Assembly (NCBI GenBank): GCA_963807865.1
Contig: CAWEDK010000020.1
Location: forward strand, 248,001 to 312,000
Length of the DNA stretch: 64,000 nucleotides
Direction of reading: 5' to 3'
Source of the DNA: VAZQ01 sp963807865
GTDB taxonomy: Bacteria; Pseudomonadota; Alphaproteobacteria; Rhizobiales; Xanthobacteraceae
Shown: positions 9,749 to 17,546 of the stretch, piece by piece
Layout of the letters: every line of letters starts with the position of its first letter
Position numbering within the stretch: position 1 is the stretch's first letter
The notes under the pieces: generated by a model
What the model was told of the DNA's origin: nothing
Seen by the model: the letters and a program-made list of their open reading frames with translations, nothing else
The model's database searches: none
Position numbers and translations under genes: made by a program

Positions 9749-11146
9749 TTAGCTCCGGCTCTTTTGGTTCAATCTGCCGGCGATACGGAACCATTGCACT
9801 CGGCCGGCTTCGTCGCGGACGAAGTTTGCGCGCATTCCCGCAGTCTTGCTGTCGCCGTCGAGCAGCATCACGTAGTCGTCGCGGTAGAATGCAAGAATGG
9901 TCTCGGGCGTGCCGCGCGGGGAAACGACGGGCTTCCCATCCGGGCCCAGTTGGCGCATCCGCAGCCGGCCCTGATCAGCGGAAAGCTGTGTCGTGATGGT
10001 GATGACTTGCCCGCCGGCTTCGATGGCGGAGACGGCATAATCGCCTTCGTAGTCAGCCAACTCGTCATCACTGAGGACGCGTGGCGTTGCGGGAAGGTTA
10101 TGGACACCTGCGAAGCGCGAAAGAACCCAGTCATCTGTACAAAGTTCGGATACCAGCCTCGGTCCCGCTTCGGAGTTCGTGAGCAGCACGAAGGCGAAAT
10201 CGCGATCCGGAACGAAGAAGAACCCGCTGTGCTGACCGGGCCAGTTACCCCCGTGCTGAACGATGCGTATACCCTCGGCGCTTGGACGGAGCATGAAGGT
10301 CACGCCCATGCCCTCAAGTTCGACGATCAGCGTGCCGCCGGGGCCCGGGTTGGAGTGCATGGCCTTTAGGGAAGCCGCGGTGAGAATCGGCTGACCATCG
10401 GGTCCCTTGCCGTCGCCGAGATGGAAGCGGGCATAGCTGAGCATGTCGCGGGCGCTGGAGATCAGCCCGCCAGCGGCGTTCAGTGTGCGGGGGAAATACC
10501 ACGAAGAGAGGTCGAGGACCGCCTTGCCATCGACGACCTTGTGCGAGGCAGCGAAGGAACGTCCGATCTGTTCGTCGGTGAAAAAGCGAGTGTGATCGAG
10601 GCGGAGCGGATCCAGGAGCAGGTTCTGGACAGCCTTCTCGTAGGTGGCGCCTTCGACCTTCTCGAGCACATGGCCGGCCAGCGAGAGCGCCGCATTGTTG
10701 TAGAAGAATGTGCTACCAACGGGAGTGAGCTGCGGCAGCTCGACCATGCTGGCCACGTATTTCGCGAGCGCATCCTTGCCGCGGCCGAAATCCTGGAGGT
10801 CGTCTCCCAACCAGCCCGCGGTGTGGTTGAGCAACTGACGCAGCGTCACCCTCTCGGCCACACTCGGATCGCGCGTGGCGAAGTCCGGCAGATAGGTCCG
10901 TGCTGTGGCGTCAAGGTCCAGCTTGCCTGCATCGACCAGGCGCATGATGGACGTGCCGGTGAACGTCTTGGTGGTCGAACCGATGCGAAACAGTGTGTTC
11001 TCGGTGACAGGTTCTGGGCGCTCGATGTTCGCGACCCCATACCCCCGGACATGCTCCGAACCCTGGTAATATATCCCGACCGCCGCGCCTGGAATTGCAT
11101 AGGCCTCCAGTGCCCGATTGATCTTGTCGTCGAGTGCATCGAACAA
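9749..11146 (-). CDS. Serine hydrolase, class C beta-lactamase/esterase family
   Basis: Penicillin-binding-protein-like serine hydrolase, 465 residues. The active-site SxxK is Ser57-Thr-Thr-Lys60 within RIGSTTKTFTG; the YxN motif is Tyr149-Asn-Asn151 in STFFYNNAALS; the third motif is HGG in VQHGGNWPG. Residues after about 350 form a separate beta-rich C-terminal region, as in D-aminopeptidase and esterase relatives. No signal peptide is seen, so a cytoplasmic esterase or peptidase is more likely than a true beta-lactamase. It sits alone, upstream of and on the same strand as the MFS gene with a 133-base gap. The exact substrate is not predictable. Confidence 0.86.
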   Translation of the reverse strand: MFDALDDKINRALEAYAIPGAAVGIYYQGSEHVRGYGVANIERPEPVTENTLFRIGSTTKTFTGTSIMRLVDAGKLDLDATARTYLPDFATRDPSVAERVTLRQLLNHTAGWLGDDLQDFGRGKDALAKYVASMVELPQLTPVGSTFFYNNAALSLAGHVLEKVEGATYEKAVQNLLLDPLRLDHTRFFTDEQIGRSFAASHKVVDGKAVLDLSSWYFPRTLNAAGGLISSARDMLSYARFHLGDGKGPDGQPILTAASLKAMHSNPGPGGTLIVELEGMGVTFMLRPSAEGIRIVQHGGNWPGQHSGFFFVPDRDFAFVLLTNSEAGPRLVSELCTDDWVLSRFAGVHNLPATPRVLSDDELADYEGDYAVSAIEAGGQVITITTQLSADQGRLRMRQLGPDGKPVVSPRGTPETILAFYRDDYVMLLDGDSKTAGMRANFVRDEAGRVQWFRIAGRLNQKSRS

Positions 11147-11516
11147 GTTGTTGGCCTTGCCTGGAGTATGGGACCGGGCTCGCTGCCCAATTTTCGAGTC
11201 GAGATAACGTCATCCTCGCTTCAGCGCGTGCTGAGGCCGGAATAGCCGGGCTGATCGATATCGGCAATGAGTTCCACCAGTGGCACGGTGAGGCCCAGCG
11301 CGGGCGGCATCAAACCGATGCACGTCGGCCAGGGTTGACCACGCGACCTAGACCACCAGGTCGTGCGACCCGCACCGATCACGGAATCGTGAACCCGCTG
11401 TATTCCTCCGGCCATTCTAGTTTGGAGGAGTATCAATCTAGGTTCAGGGTTGGATTGTTCGCGTACCATCCGTGCCCACCGGCTCGGAGCTATAATCCAA
11501 AGAGGGAGCAGACGAG
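11147..11516. other. Intergenic region, no gene recognised
   Basis: About 370 bases lie between the divergent serine hydrolase and cytochrome c' genes and should hold both promoters. I see no RNA gene, long palindrome or credible small coding region. A purine-rich AAAGAGGGAG stretch just before 11517 can serve as the ribosome-binding site of the cytochrome. Confidence 0.5.
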
Positions 11517-11954
11517 ATGATCCGTACCGTGCTTGCCGTGGCGGTGTTCGCGTTCGGCGTTTCCGCGGTCGTCGCGCAGAGCGACCCGATTGCGGCCCGC
11601 AAGGCGCTGATGAAGACGAACGGCGACCAGAACCGCGTCGGTACCGAGATGATCGACGGCAAGCGGCCGTTCGATCTTGATGCGGCGAAAAAGGTTTTGA
11701 CGACCTTCTCGGAGAGCGGCGAAACGGCCAAGGCGCTGTTCCCCGACAACTCGAAGACCGGCGGCGACACCGCCTCTCTGCCGGCGATCTGGGAGAACAA
11801 GGCGGACTTCGAAGCCAAGCTCGCGAAGTTTTCCAGCGAGGCGAAGGCGGCAGCCGCCGCTGTCACCAATCTCGATACGTTCAAGGCGCAGATCGCCGAG
11901 GTCCGCAAGAATTGCGGCGGCTGTCACACGCCGTACCGCAAGAAGGCGTCGTAG
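11517..11954 (+). CDS. Cytochrome c' (class II c-type cytochrome)
   Basis: Small periplasmic four-helix-bundle cytochrome, 145 residues. It has a Sec signal peptide (about residues 1-20, cleaved after VSAVVAQ) and a heme-binding CGGCH near the C terminus (Cys133, Cys136, His137), the hallmark position for class II cytochromes. The sequence between is helical and rich in Ala and Lys, with PAIWENKADFEAKLAKF typical of the family. Members act in electron transfer or bind NO and CO. It lies 223 bases upstream of a diheme cytochrome on the same strand, so the two may serve one respiratory branch. Confidence 0.92.
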   Translation: MIRTVLAVAVFAFGVSAVVAQSDPIAARKALMKTNGDQNRVGTEMIDGKRPFDLDAAKKVLTTFSESGETAKALFPDNSKTGGDTASLPAIWENKADFEAKLAKFSSEAKAAAAAVTNLDTFKAQIAEVRKNCGGCHTPYRKKAS

Positions 11955-12177
11955 CTTCATTGCGGGGCCTGCCTCCGCGGGCCTGGCACGATCATTGGGC
12001 GGTCACCGAAAGGCGGCCGCCTTCTATTTTGGCGCTGCCGCTTCCGTGGCCTGCGCGTGCGCCTTAGGATGCGGGATACGGATCGCATCCCTCCGGGGCT
12101 GCCGGGAAGCGGATGGAAGTTCGGGAAGGCCCCGGAAGAAACCGGAAGACGCAGAGCGCGGCCGGGAGGAACGTCTA

Positions 12178-13086
12178 ATGTTGCGGAAACTGGCGCTCGT
12201 GGTGGCTATTCTCGTGGCGGTCGGCCTCGGGGTGTTCTGGTTCATCACGATTCCGGCCACGGTTCCGGCGAGTGCGCTCGGCGCCTACGCGCCCAAGCCC
12301 GAGAACGGCCGGACGATGTTCTACGCCGGCGGCTGCGCGTCCTGCCACATGAGCCCCGATCAGGACGACAAGACCCGTCTCGGCGGCGGCCGGCCGCTGA
12401 AATCGCCATTCGGCACCTTCTACGCGCCCAATATCTCCAGCGATCCGAAGGACGGCATCGGCAACTGGAGCGAAGCCAACTTCGTCACCGCGATGTTGAA
12501 GGGCACGTCGCCGGACGGGAAGCATTACTATCCCGCCTTCCCGTACACTTCGTACCAGCGCATGCGGCTTGAGGACGTGCGCGACCTGTTCGCGTTCATG
12601 AAGACGCTGCCGGCGGTGCCCGGCCAGGTCCGCGACCACGACCTGCCGGCGCACTTCAAGTTCCGGCGCATGCTCGGCGGCTGGAAATTCCTGTTCCTCG
12701 ACGGCGAGAAATTCACCCCGGACCCGAACCGGCCGGCGACCTGGAACCGCGGCGCCTACCTGGTCAACGGCCCGGGTCACTGCGCGGAGTGCCACAGCCC
12801 GCGCAATTTGCTCGGAGGAATCGTGGAGGATCAACGGTTTGCGGGCGGGCCTGACCCCGAAGGCGGCGACGGCTGGGTGCCCAACATCACCCAGGAGGGG
12901 ATCGGCAAATACTCCGAGAAGGAGATCGAGACCGTGCTCACCACCGGCGACCTGCCGAGCGGCGATTCCGTCGGCGGCAGCATGGGGAAGGTGGTCGGAA
13001 ACGTCTCGCAATTGTCGGAAGCGGACCGCGCCGCGATGGCGTCCTACGTCAAGTCGCTGCCGCCGGTCGAAGGCCCCAAGCACTGA
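12178..13086 (+). CDS. Membrane-anchored diheme cytochrome c
   Basis: 302-residue c-type cytochrome with an uncleaved-looking N-terminal membrane helix (LALVVAILVAVGLGVFWFI, residues 5-23). It has two heme sites, CASCH (Cys53, Cys56, His57) and CAECH (Cys202, Cys205, His206). The architecture matches the cytochrome subunits of alcohol/aldehyde or gluconate dehydrogenases, which usually have three hemes, and periplasmic electron donors. Here no dehydrogenase gene is adjacent. The ATG at 12178 is preceded by a strong Shine-Dalgarno (GGGAGGA, about 10 bases upstream), which rules against an in-frame upstream extension. Confidence 0.9.
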   Translation: MLRKLALVVAILVAVGLGVFWFITIPATVPASALGAYAPKPENGRTMFYAGGCASCHMSPDQDDKTRLGGGRPLKSPFGTFYAPNISSDPKDGIGNWSEANFVTAMLKGTSPDGKHYYPAFPYTSYQRMRLEDVRDLFAFMKTLPAVPGQVRDHDLPAHFKFRRMLGGWKFLFLDGEKFTPDPNRPATWNRGAYLVNGPGHCAECHSPRNLLGGIVEDQRFAGGPDPEGGDGWVPNITQEGIGKYSEKEIETVLTTGDLPSGDSVGGSMGKVVGNVSQLSEADRAAMASYVKSLPPVEGPKH

Positions 13087-13231
13087 CCCAACCGCGCTCT
13101 TCGTCGAGTTTCCCGCGTCCTCCGGGGACACTGCGGCATCTTCTGCGCTTCTTCCCCGCTCTTCCCCGCGCTTCCGGGCGGCGGCATAAGCGGAGCGGAT
13201 TTTTCCTCCCCGTGGCACACTCCCGCCGGCG

Positions 13232-14179
13232 ATGAATCTGCTCAAGGCCATTCTGCTCAAGGTCGGCTCGGCGTTCGTGTTCGCGGTGATGTCGGTGCTG
13301 GTGCGCTGGCTCGGCGAGCGCTACCCGGTCGGGCAGATCGTGTTCTTCCGATCGGTGTTCGCGATCCTGCCGGTGGTCGTCATCTACGCCTGGCGCAACG
13401 AATTGATGACGGCGGTCCGCACCACGCGGCTGCGCGGCCATCTCGGCCGCGGCATGGTCAGCATCGGCGGCATGTTCTTCAACTTCTCGGCGCTGGCGCG
13501 GCTGCCGATCGTCGACGCCACCGCCATCCAGTTCTCGGCGCCGCTGATGACGGTGGCGCTGGCGGCGGTGTTCCTCAAGGAGCGCGTGCGCATGTACCGC
13601 TGGTGGGCGGTGATCGTCGGCTTCATCGGCATCCTGGTGATGCTCGCGCCGCATTTCGATCCGGCGCACTACGCCACCGCCGCCGCCAGCGCGACCACGG
13701 TCGGCATTATCTTCGCGCTGGCGGGCGCGGTCTGCAATTCCGGCGCGGTGATCCAGACCCGCCGCCTGACCGAGAGCGAGACCACGTCCTCGATCGTGTT
13801 CTATTTCTCGCTGATCTGCGCGCTCGCCGGGCTTGCGACCTGGCCGCTCGGCTTCGTCGTGCCATCGTGGGAGATTCGCTGGCTGGTCCCGGACTGGACG
13901 CATCTCCTGGCACTGATGGCGACGGGACTGTGCGGCGGCATCGCGCACATCCTGCTGACCGAAAGCTACCGCTGGGCGCCGGCATCGCTGATCGCGCCGT
14001 TCGACTATACGGCGATGCTGTGGGCGCTCGTGCTCGGCTACCTGGTGTTCGGCGAGGTGCCGACGGTGTTCGTGTTCGTCGGCGCGGCGATCATCGCGGG
14101 CGCCGGTCTGTTCGTGATCTGGCGCGAACGCCGGCTGCGCATGCGCCGCCCCCGCGCCGGTGGGCCGGGCGGGACGTAA
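13232..14179 (+). CDS. EamA/DMT-family permease
   Basis: Drug/metabolite transporter superfamily protein with two EamA repeats, 315 residues, about ten hydrophobic helices. The first repeat contains YPVGQIVFFRSVFAILPVVV and IVDATAIQFSAPLMTVALAA then VFLKERV. The second contains LLTESYRWAPASLIAPFDYT, followed by GYLVFGEVPTVFVFVGAAII. The FSAPLMT and PFDYT signatures resemble RhtA/riboflavin or S-adenosylmethionine transporter-like DMT proteins, but the substrate is not predictable. The C-terminal tail is short and basic and faces the cytoplasm. It stands alone, 145 bases after the diheme cytochrome on the same strand. Confidence 0.88.
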   Translation: MNLLKAILLKVGSAFVFAVMSVLVRWLGERYPVGQIVFFRSVFAILPVVVIYAWRNELMTAVRTTRLRGHLGRGMVSIGGMFFNFSALARLPIVDATAIQFSAPLMTVALAAVFLKERVRMYRWWAVIVGFIGILVMLAPHFDPAHYATAAASATTVGIIFALAGAVCNSGAVIQTRRLTESETTSSIVFYFSLICALAGLATWPLGFVVPSWEIRWLVPDWTHLLALMATGLCGGIAHILLTESYRWAPASLIAPFDYTAMLWALVLGYLVFGEVPTVFVFVGAAIIAGAGLFVIWRERRLRMRRPRAGGPGGT

Positions 14180-14362
14180 GCGGGGCGTGAGCGTGCGCTT
14201 GCGATCAACTCTCGCGAAGCTTTGTAGGGCGCAACAAACGCATTGTGCTTCCCGGAGCCAAGCCATGTGACGCTGAAGTGAGCTTGGGCACCTTCGCGCC
14301 CCGGCTACAGAGGCGATCTTGTGGCCAATCGCATCGGCCTGTGCGCGATTAGCCCGAGCGAC

Positions 14363-14378
14363 TGTGAAGCAGTTCACA
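14363..14378. promoter_or_regulatory. CRP/FNR-type 16-bp palindrome
   Basis: TGTGAAGCAGTTCACA is a perfect inverted repeat and matches the CRP core TGTGA-N6-TCACA exactly. It lies 63 bases before the start of the Cys-rich micro-gene, in a plausible activator position. A CRP/FNR-superfamily regulator is the natural candidate, inferred from the motif alone. Confidence 0.6.
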
Positions 14379-14441
14379 TAGGGCTTCCTTCATTTCGTTT
14401 AGCCTCTCTATCACGCCGACCAACCGAAGGTGGAGGCCGTC

Positions 14442-14564
14442 ATGCGTCTTGCCATCATTGCACTGGTTGCTTTCGCCGTTTTGGCCGCGAACATCGCTCC
14501 GAGCTTCGCCTGCCCGAACGGCTATGTCCCCTGCGGTACTCGTTCCTGCTGTCCGGCGCGATGA
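14442..14564 (+). CDS. 40-residue secreted Cys-rich peptide
   Basis: A short gene. The product is MRLAIIALVAFAVLAANIAP then SFACPNGYVPCGTRSCCPAR. The first about 23 residues form a clean Sec signal peptide with an A-x-A-like end (SFA). The mature part would be only about 17 residues with four cysteines (C-x6-C-x4-CC), enough for two disulfides or for metal binding. A Shine-Dalgarno GGAGG sits 7 bases before ATG 14442. Its stop overlaps the next start as ATGA, a sign of translational coupling. No named family is recognised; similar tiny Cys-rich exported peptides occur in rhizobial relatives. Confidence 0.65.
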   Translation: MRLAIIALVAFAVLAANIAPSFACPNGYVPCGTRSCCPAR

Positions 14565-15409
14565 ACCGCCGTAACGTCTGGCGGACGACACCGCCGGCTT
14601 TCGGATCGTTCCGTATCGGAAACCGAAGCATTTGGCTCGCCTCCCTGGCGTTGCCCGTCGCCCTGGTCATTCCGGCCATTTGGTACGTAACAAGCCCGTC
14701 ACCGGCGCCGGCCCATGACATCGAAACCGTGATCAAGAGCTACTACGGTTTCGATCCCTTGACACCGCCCAGCCGGCTTCGCGGACCGGGCGCGATCTAC
14801 CACGTCAACGGCAGTTCAGTGAGAAAGGTCTGCGAAGCTACCCCCGAGGTGCTGGGCGGGTTCGTTGATGAATTGATTACGGTGAACCGGACCCACAACA
14901 GTTCGGAAAACAGCCGGTTCTCTCTGAGCGGAAGCTTTGTGAACGCATTGAATGGAAAATTGGAGGGCGCCCGCGTCGCGACGATCGAATACGGCATGAA
15001 AGATGTCGTCATCAGGGAGATCCCCGAGGCGACCCTCGGCAAGATCGAGCGCGTACTGATGAGCGAGAAGGACTGCGACGACACGGTGAATGCCTTGTTG
15101 AGCGCCAACAAGCGGGTCTGCTCGGGGTATTCGTCACTGACCGCGTCGATATCCTACAAGATACGGTTTGATCGGCGCTCGGATGTCACAGCGCAAGCCA
15201 AAGTCGCGGTCGCGAATGTTATCAAGGAGGCCATCGAGGAGAACAGCGGCGGCACGATCAGTGTCCGGAACGCGGAAGAATTCTCCGGCGAGAAGTTGAT
15301 CTATGGAATTCTGCTGTCGACGCGCTGCCTCGTGCTCGATACCTCGTCCGGACGAACCTCAGGCGCCGGAAGGCCTCCGCCGCTGCACGCCCAAGGTCCG
15401 AAAACCTGA
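14561..15409 (+). CDS. Membrane-anchored protein of unknown function, coupled to the Cys-rich peptide
   Basis: 282-residue protein not assigned to a family. An N-terminal membrane segment (IWLASLALPVALVIPAIWYV, about residues 24-43) is preceded by basic residues, so the bulk should be periplasmic. The soluble part has four cysteines (in VRKVCEAT, SEKDCDDT, NKRVCSGY and STRCLVLD) and a mixed alpha/beta look with SISYKIRFDRRSDVTAQAKV. Cysteines that can form disulfides fit an extracytoplasmic location. The ATG at 14561 overlaps the TGA of the upstream micro-gene (ATGA), which fixes this start. The 3' end is followed by dispersed repeats. Confidence 0.7.
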   Translation: MNRRNVWRTTPPAFGSFRIGNRSIWLASLALPVALVIPAIWYVTSPSPAPAHDIETVIKSYYGFDPLTPPSRLRGPGAIYHVNGSSVRKVCEATPEVLGGFVDELITVNRTHNSSENSRFSLSGSFVNALNGKLEGARVATIEYGMKDVVIREIPEATLGKIERVLMSEKDCDDTVNALLSANKRVCSGYSSLTASISYKIRFDRRSDVTAQAKVAVANVIKEAIEENSGGTISVRNAEEFSGEKLIYGILLSTRCLVLDTSSGRTSGAGRPPPLHAQGPKT

Positions 15410-15459
15410 GCGCGCAGGATTCGCGGCTCGGAGGTTAGGATGCTCCTAGTCACAGAATA

Positions 15460-15492
15460 TAGGGCGCAGTAAGCGGAGCGCATTGCGCCCTA
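15460..15492. repeat. Palindromic repeat, TAGGGCGCA class
   Basis: TAGGGCGCA and TGCGCCCTA form inverted arms around an internal AGCGGAGCGCAT loop. A half copy (TAGGGCGCAA) occurs at 14225-14234. Such elements are common in intergenic DNA of Bradyrhizobiaceae-like genomes and may act as a terminator here. Confidence 0.65.
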
Positions 15493-15526
15493 CATTCTTG
15501 CTGGGGTGATTCGCGCCTGCTTTTGC

Positions 15527-15560
15527 GCTGGGTCCCCGCTTGCGCGGGGACGAGCGGAGA
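15527..15560. repeat. Single copy of the GTCCCCGC-class repeat
   Basis: CTGGGTCCCCGCTTGCGCGG followed by GGACGAGCGGA is an imperfect hairpin and matches the right half of the paired repeat at 2693-2770. It lies between convergent genes, where it may limit read-through. Confidence 0.75.
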
Positions 15561-15601
15561 GGGGCGCCTTCCAAAATTCAGCGCTGTTGCAATCAACCGG
15601 C

Positions 15602-15838
15602 CTAAAACGCCTTGAAAGTAATGATGGTGCGGGTGTCCTGGATGCCCGGGATGGTCTGCACCTGCTCGTTGACGAAGTGGCCGATGTCGGTGCCCGGCTC
15701 GATATAGAATTTGACCAGCAGGTCGAAGTCGCCGGCGGTGGAATAAATTTCGGAGGCGATCTCGGCGTCCGCGAGGTGGTTCGCCACCGCGTAGGACTGG
15801 CCGAGCTTGCATTTGATCTGCACGAAAAAGGGAATCAT
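15602..15838 (-). CDS. Stand-alone Lrp/AsnC ligand-binding (RAM) domain protein
   Basis: 78-residue protein consisting only of the effector/oligomerisation domain of Lrp/AsnC regulators. The sequence MIPFFVQIKCKLGQSYAVAN, then ADAEIASEIYSTAGDFDLLV and FVNEQVQTIPGIQDTRTIIT, is the alpha-beta RAM fold with the conserved G-D-D-L core. No helix-turn-helix precedes it: DNA upstream of ATG 15838 codes for low-complexity sequence on this strand. Such proteins bind amino acids and may modulate full-length Lrp paralogs; that role is inferred. It is divergent from the thiamine operon. Confidence 0.85.
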   Translation of the reverse strand: MIPFFVQIKCKLGQSYAVANHLADAEIASEIYSTAGDFDLLVKFYIEPGTDIGHFVNEQVQTIPGIQDTRTIITFKAF

Positions 15839-15997
15839 GCGCGCCTCCGCGCCGGGCTGCGCCGGCCCCCGCAATCCAGCAAAATTGCACCGCATTGACA
15901 AGGCTTTGCGTCCGTTGGCTTTGCGCCCGCTTTGGCGTCGCGCCCCGTATTGCGACCCTTGCGCCGGCCCCGCCGGCCCCTTAGGTTTACGCCGCAA

Positions 15998-16092
15998 TCT
16001 CAATGGGGTGTCCGGCGGATACGCCGCCGGGCTGAGAGGCCATAACGGCCAACCCATCGAACCTGATCCGGATCATGCCGGCGGAGGGAGCT
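15998..16092 (+). promoter_or_regulatory. TPP riboswitch (THI element)
   Basis: The conserved TPP aptamer is readable: GGGGTGTCC (16005-16013), a GGCGGATACGCCGCC stem-loop, GGCTGAGAGG (16030-16039), then ACCCATCGAACCTGATCCGG and ATCATGCCGGCGGAGGGA. These are the pyrimidine-sensing CUGAGA loop and the pyrophosphate-sensing arm. The final GGAGGGA of the aptamer doubles as the Shine-Dalgarno of thiM (ATG 16097), so ligand binding should directly hide the ribosome-binding site. It controls the thiM-thiE-thiD operon. Confidence 0.95.
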
Positions 16093-16096
16093 TGAG

Positions 16097-16884
16097 ATGC
16101 ACGCGCCGTCGACGCCTCCGTTCACGTCCGAACTGCCCGCAATCGCGGGCGATGTGCTGGCGCGCATCCGCGCCCGGCAGCCGCGCGTCCATTGCATCAC
16201 CAACGCGGTGGCGCAGAATTTCACCGCCAACGTGCTGCTGGCGGCCGGCGCCATCCCGTCGATGACGGTCGCGCCGGACGAGGTCGGCGCCTTCGTGGCG
16301 CGGGCCGATGCGCTGCTGGTCAATCTCGGCACCTTCGATCGCGAGCGCCGCGAGGCCACCGAGATCGCCATTGTGGAGGCGGGCCGTGCGGGCCGGCCCT
16401 GGGTGCTCGATCCGGTGTTCGTCGACCGCTCGCCGGCGCGCGCCGCCTTCGCGCAGTCGCTGGTGTCGCAAGCGTCCGCAGGCGGTGCGCCTCAATGCGG
16501 CGGAATTCGCCGCGCTCGCCGGAGCGCCGCCGGACGGCGAGGCGCTGCGGCGCTATGCGCGCGATCACGCCTGCATCGTGGCGCTCACCGGCGCAACCGA
16601 CGAGGTCACCGACGGCGCGCGTTTCGTGCGGATCGCCAACGGCGATCCGATGATGGGCCGCGTCACCGCGATGGGCTGCGCGGGCGCGGCCCTGGTGGCG
16701 GCGGCGCTCGCGGTCGAGACCGACGCGCTCGCCGCGGTTGCCGCTGCGCTGCTGCTGTTCGCGGTCGCGGGCGAAGTCGCGGCGGCGCGCGCACGCGGGC
16801 CGGGCAGCCTGGCGGTCGAGATCGTCGATGCGCTCTACGGTCTTGACCGAGGACACCTTGCGAAAACGGGGGAGGGTGACATGA
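16097..16884 (+). CDS. thiM: Hydroxyethylthiazole kinase ThiM (two insertions)
   Basis: Salvage kinase that phosphorylates 4-methyl-5-(2-hydroxyethyl)thiazole. Family marks: VHCITNAVAQNFTANVLLAA then GAIPSM, VLDPVFVDRSPAR, RLNAAEFAALAG, and GRVTAMGCAGAALVAA (the ATP/substrate-binding GxGC region, with the catalytic Cys position). Two insertions disturb the frame. Deleting G near 16468 restores ...VSKRPQAVRLNAAEF. Deleting G 16849 gives ...YGLDQDTLRKRGRVT and a TGA at 16882-16884 that overlaps the thiE start as ATGA. The corrected length is 261 residues, normal for ThiM. Uncorrected, thiM and thiE seem to be fused in one frame, which I consider an artefact. Expression should be set by the upstream TPP riboswitch. 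Confidence 0.9.
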
Positions 16885-17546
16885 CGGCAGTCGACGTGCG
16901 GCTCAATGCGATCGTCGATCCGGAGCGCTCCGGCGGCCACGATCTCGCCGACCTGGCGCGGGCGCTGGCCGAAGGCGGCGCGACGCTGATCCAACTGCGT
17001 GACAAGCGGAGCGACACCGGCGTCATGCTGGAACGCGCACGCGCCATCAAGGCGGCGCTCGAGCCGCTCGGTGTGCCGCTGGTGATCAACGACCGCGTCG
17101 ACGTCGCGCTGGCGATGGGGGCCGACGGCGTCCATGTCGGGCAGACCGACATGCCGGTCGAGATCGCGCGGCGGCTGCTCGGACGCGACGCCATCATCGG
17201 CCTGTCGATCAAGAGCGTGGCGCTGGCGGAAGCTGCGCCGATCGAACTGCTCGACTATGTCGGCGTCGGCGGCGTCTATGCCACCACCTCGAAGGACAAT
17301 CCCAACCCGCCGATCGGGCTCGATGGGCTCGCGCGCATCGCCGAGGTGTTCCGCCGCCGTGCGCCGAAGTTTCCGCTCTGCGCCATCGCCGGTATCGACG
17401 CCGGCAATGCGGCGCCCGCGATCAAGGCCGGCGCTCACGGCGTCGCGGTGATCTCGGCGCTGTCGCTCGCGGGCGATCCGGCCGTGGCCGCGCGCGAGCT
17501 GCGCGCCGTGGTCGATGCGGCGCTCGCCCAGCGGGTGGATGCATGA
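16881..17546 (+). CDS. thiE: Thiamine-phosphate synthase ThiE
   Basis: Joins HMP-pyrophosphate and thiazole phosphate to give thiamine monophosphate; a TIM barrel of 221 residues. Visible motifs: GATLIQLRDKRSDT (pyrophosphate contact), LVINDRVDVALAMGADGVHV followed by GQTDMP, LDYVGVGGVYATTSKDN, and CAIAGIDAGNAAPAIKAGAH. The ATG at 16881 is preceded by GGGGGAGGG, a strong ribosome-binding site. The stop overlaps thiD (ATGA at 17543-17546), so the three thi genes are translationally linked. Some typical ThiE residues differ (IGLSIKS instead of GVSTHS), a pattern seen in alphaproteobacterial ThiE. Confidence 0.92.
   Translation: MTAVDVRLNAIVDPERSGGHDLADLARALAEGGATLIQLRDKRSDTGVMLERARAIKAALEPLGVPLVINDRVDVALAMGADGVHVGQTDMPVEIARRLLGRDAIIGLSIKSVALAEAAPIELLDYVGVGGVYATTSKDNPNPPIGLDGLARIAEVFRRRAPKFPLCAIAGIDAGNAAPAIKAGAHGVAVISALSLAGDPAVAARELRAVVDAALAQRVDA

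Noticed and set aside
13049..14377. 442-residue minus-strand frame opposite the EamA gene
   Set aside because: Antisense shadow, Arg/His-rich, no motif, while the plus strand encodes a conserved permease.
16308..17546. ThiM-ThiE fusion protein in one frame
   Set aside because: The fusion appears only because of an extra G near 16849. Removing it gives a normal ThiM end (LDQDTLRKRGRVT) and an ATGA overlap with thiE, which has its own strong ribosome-binding site.
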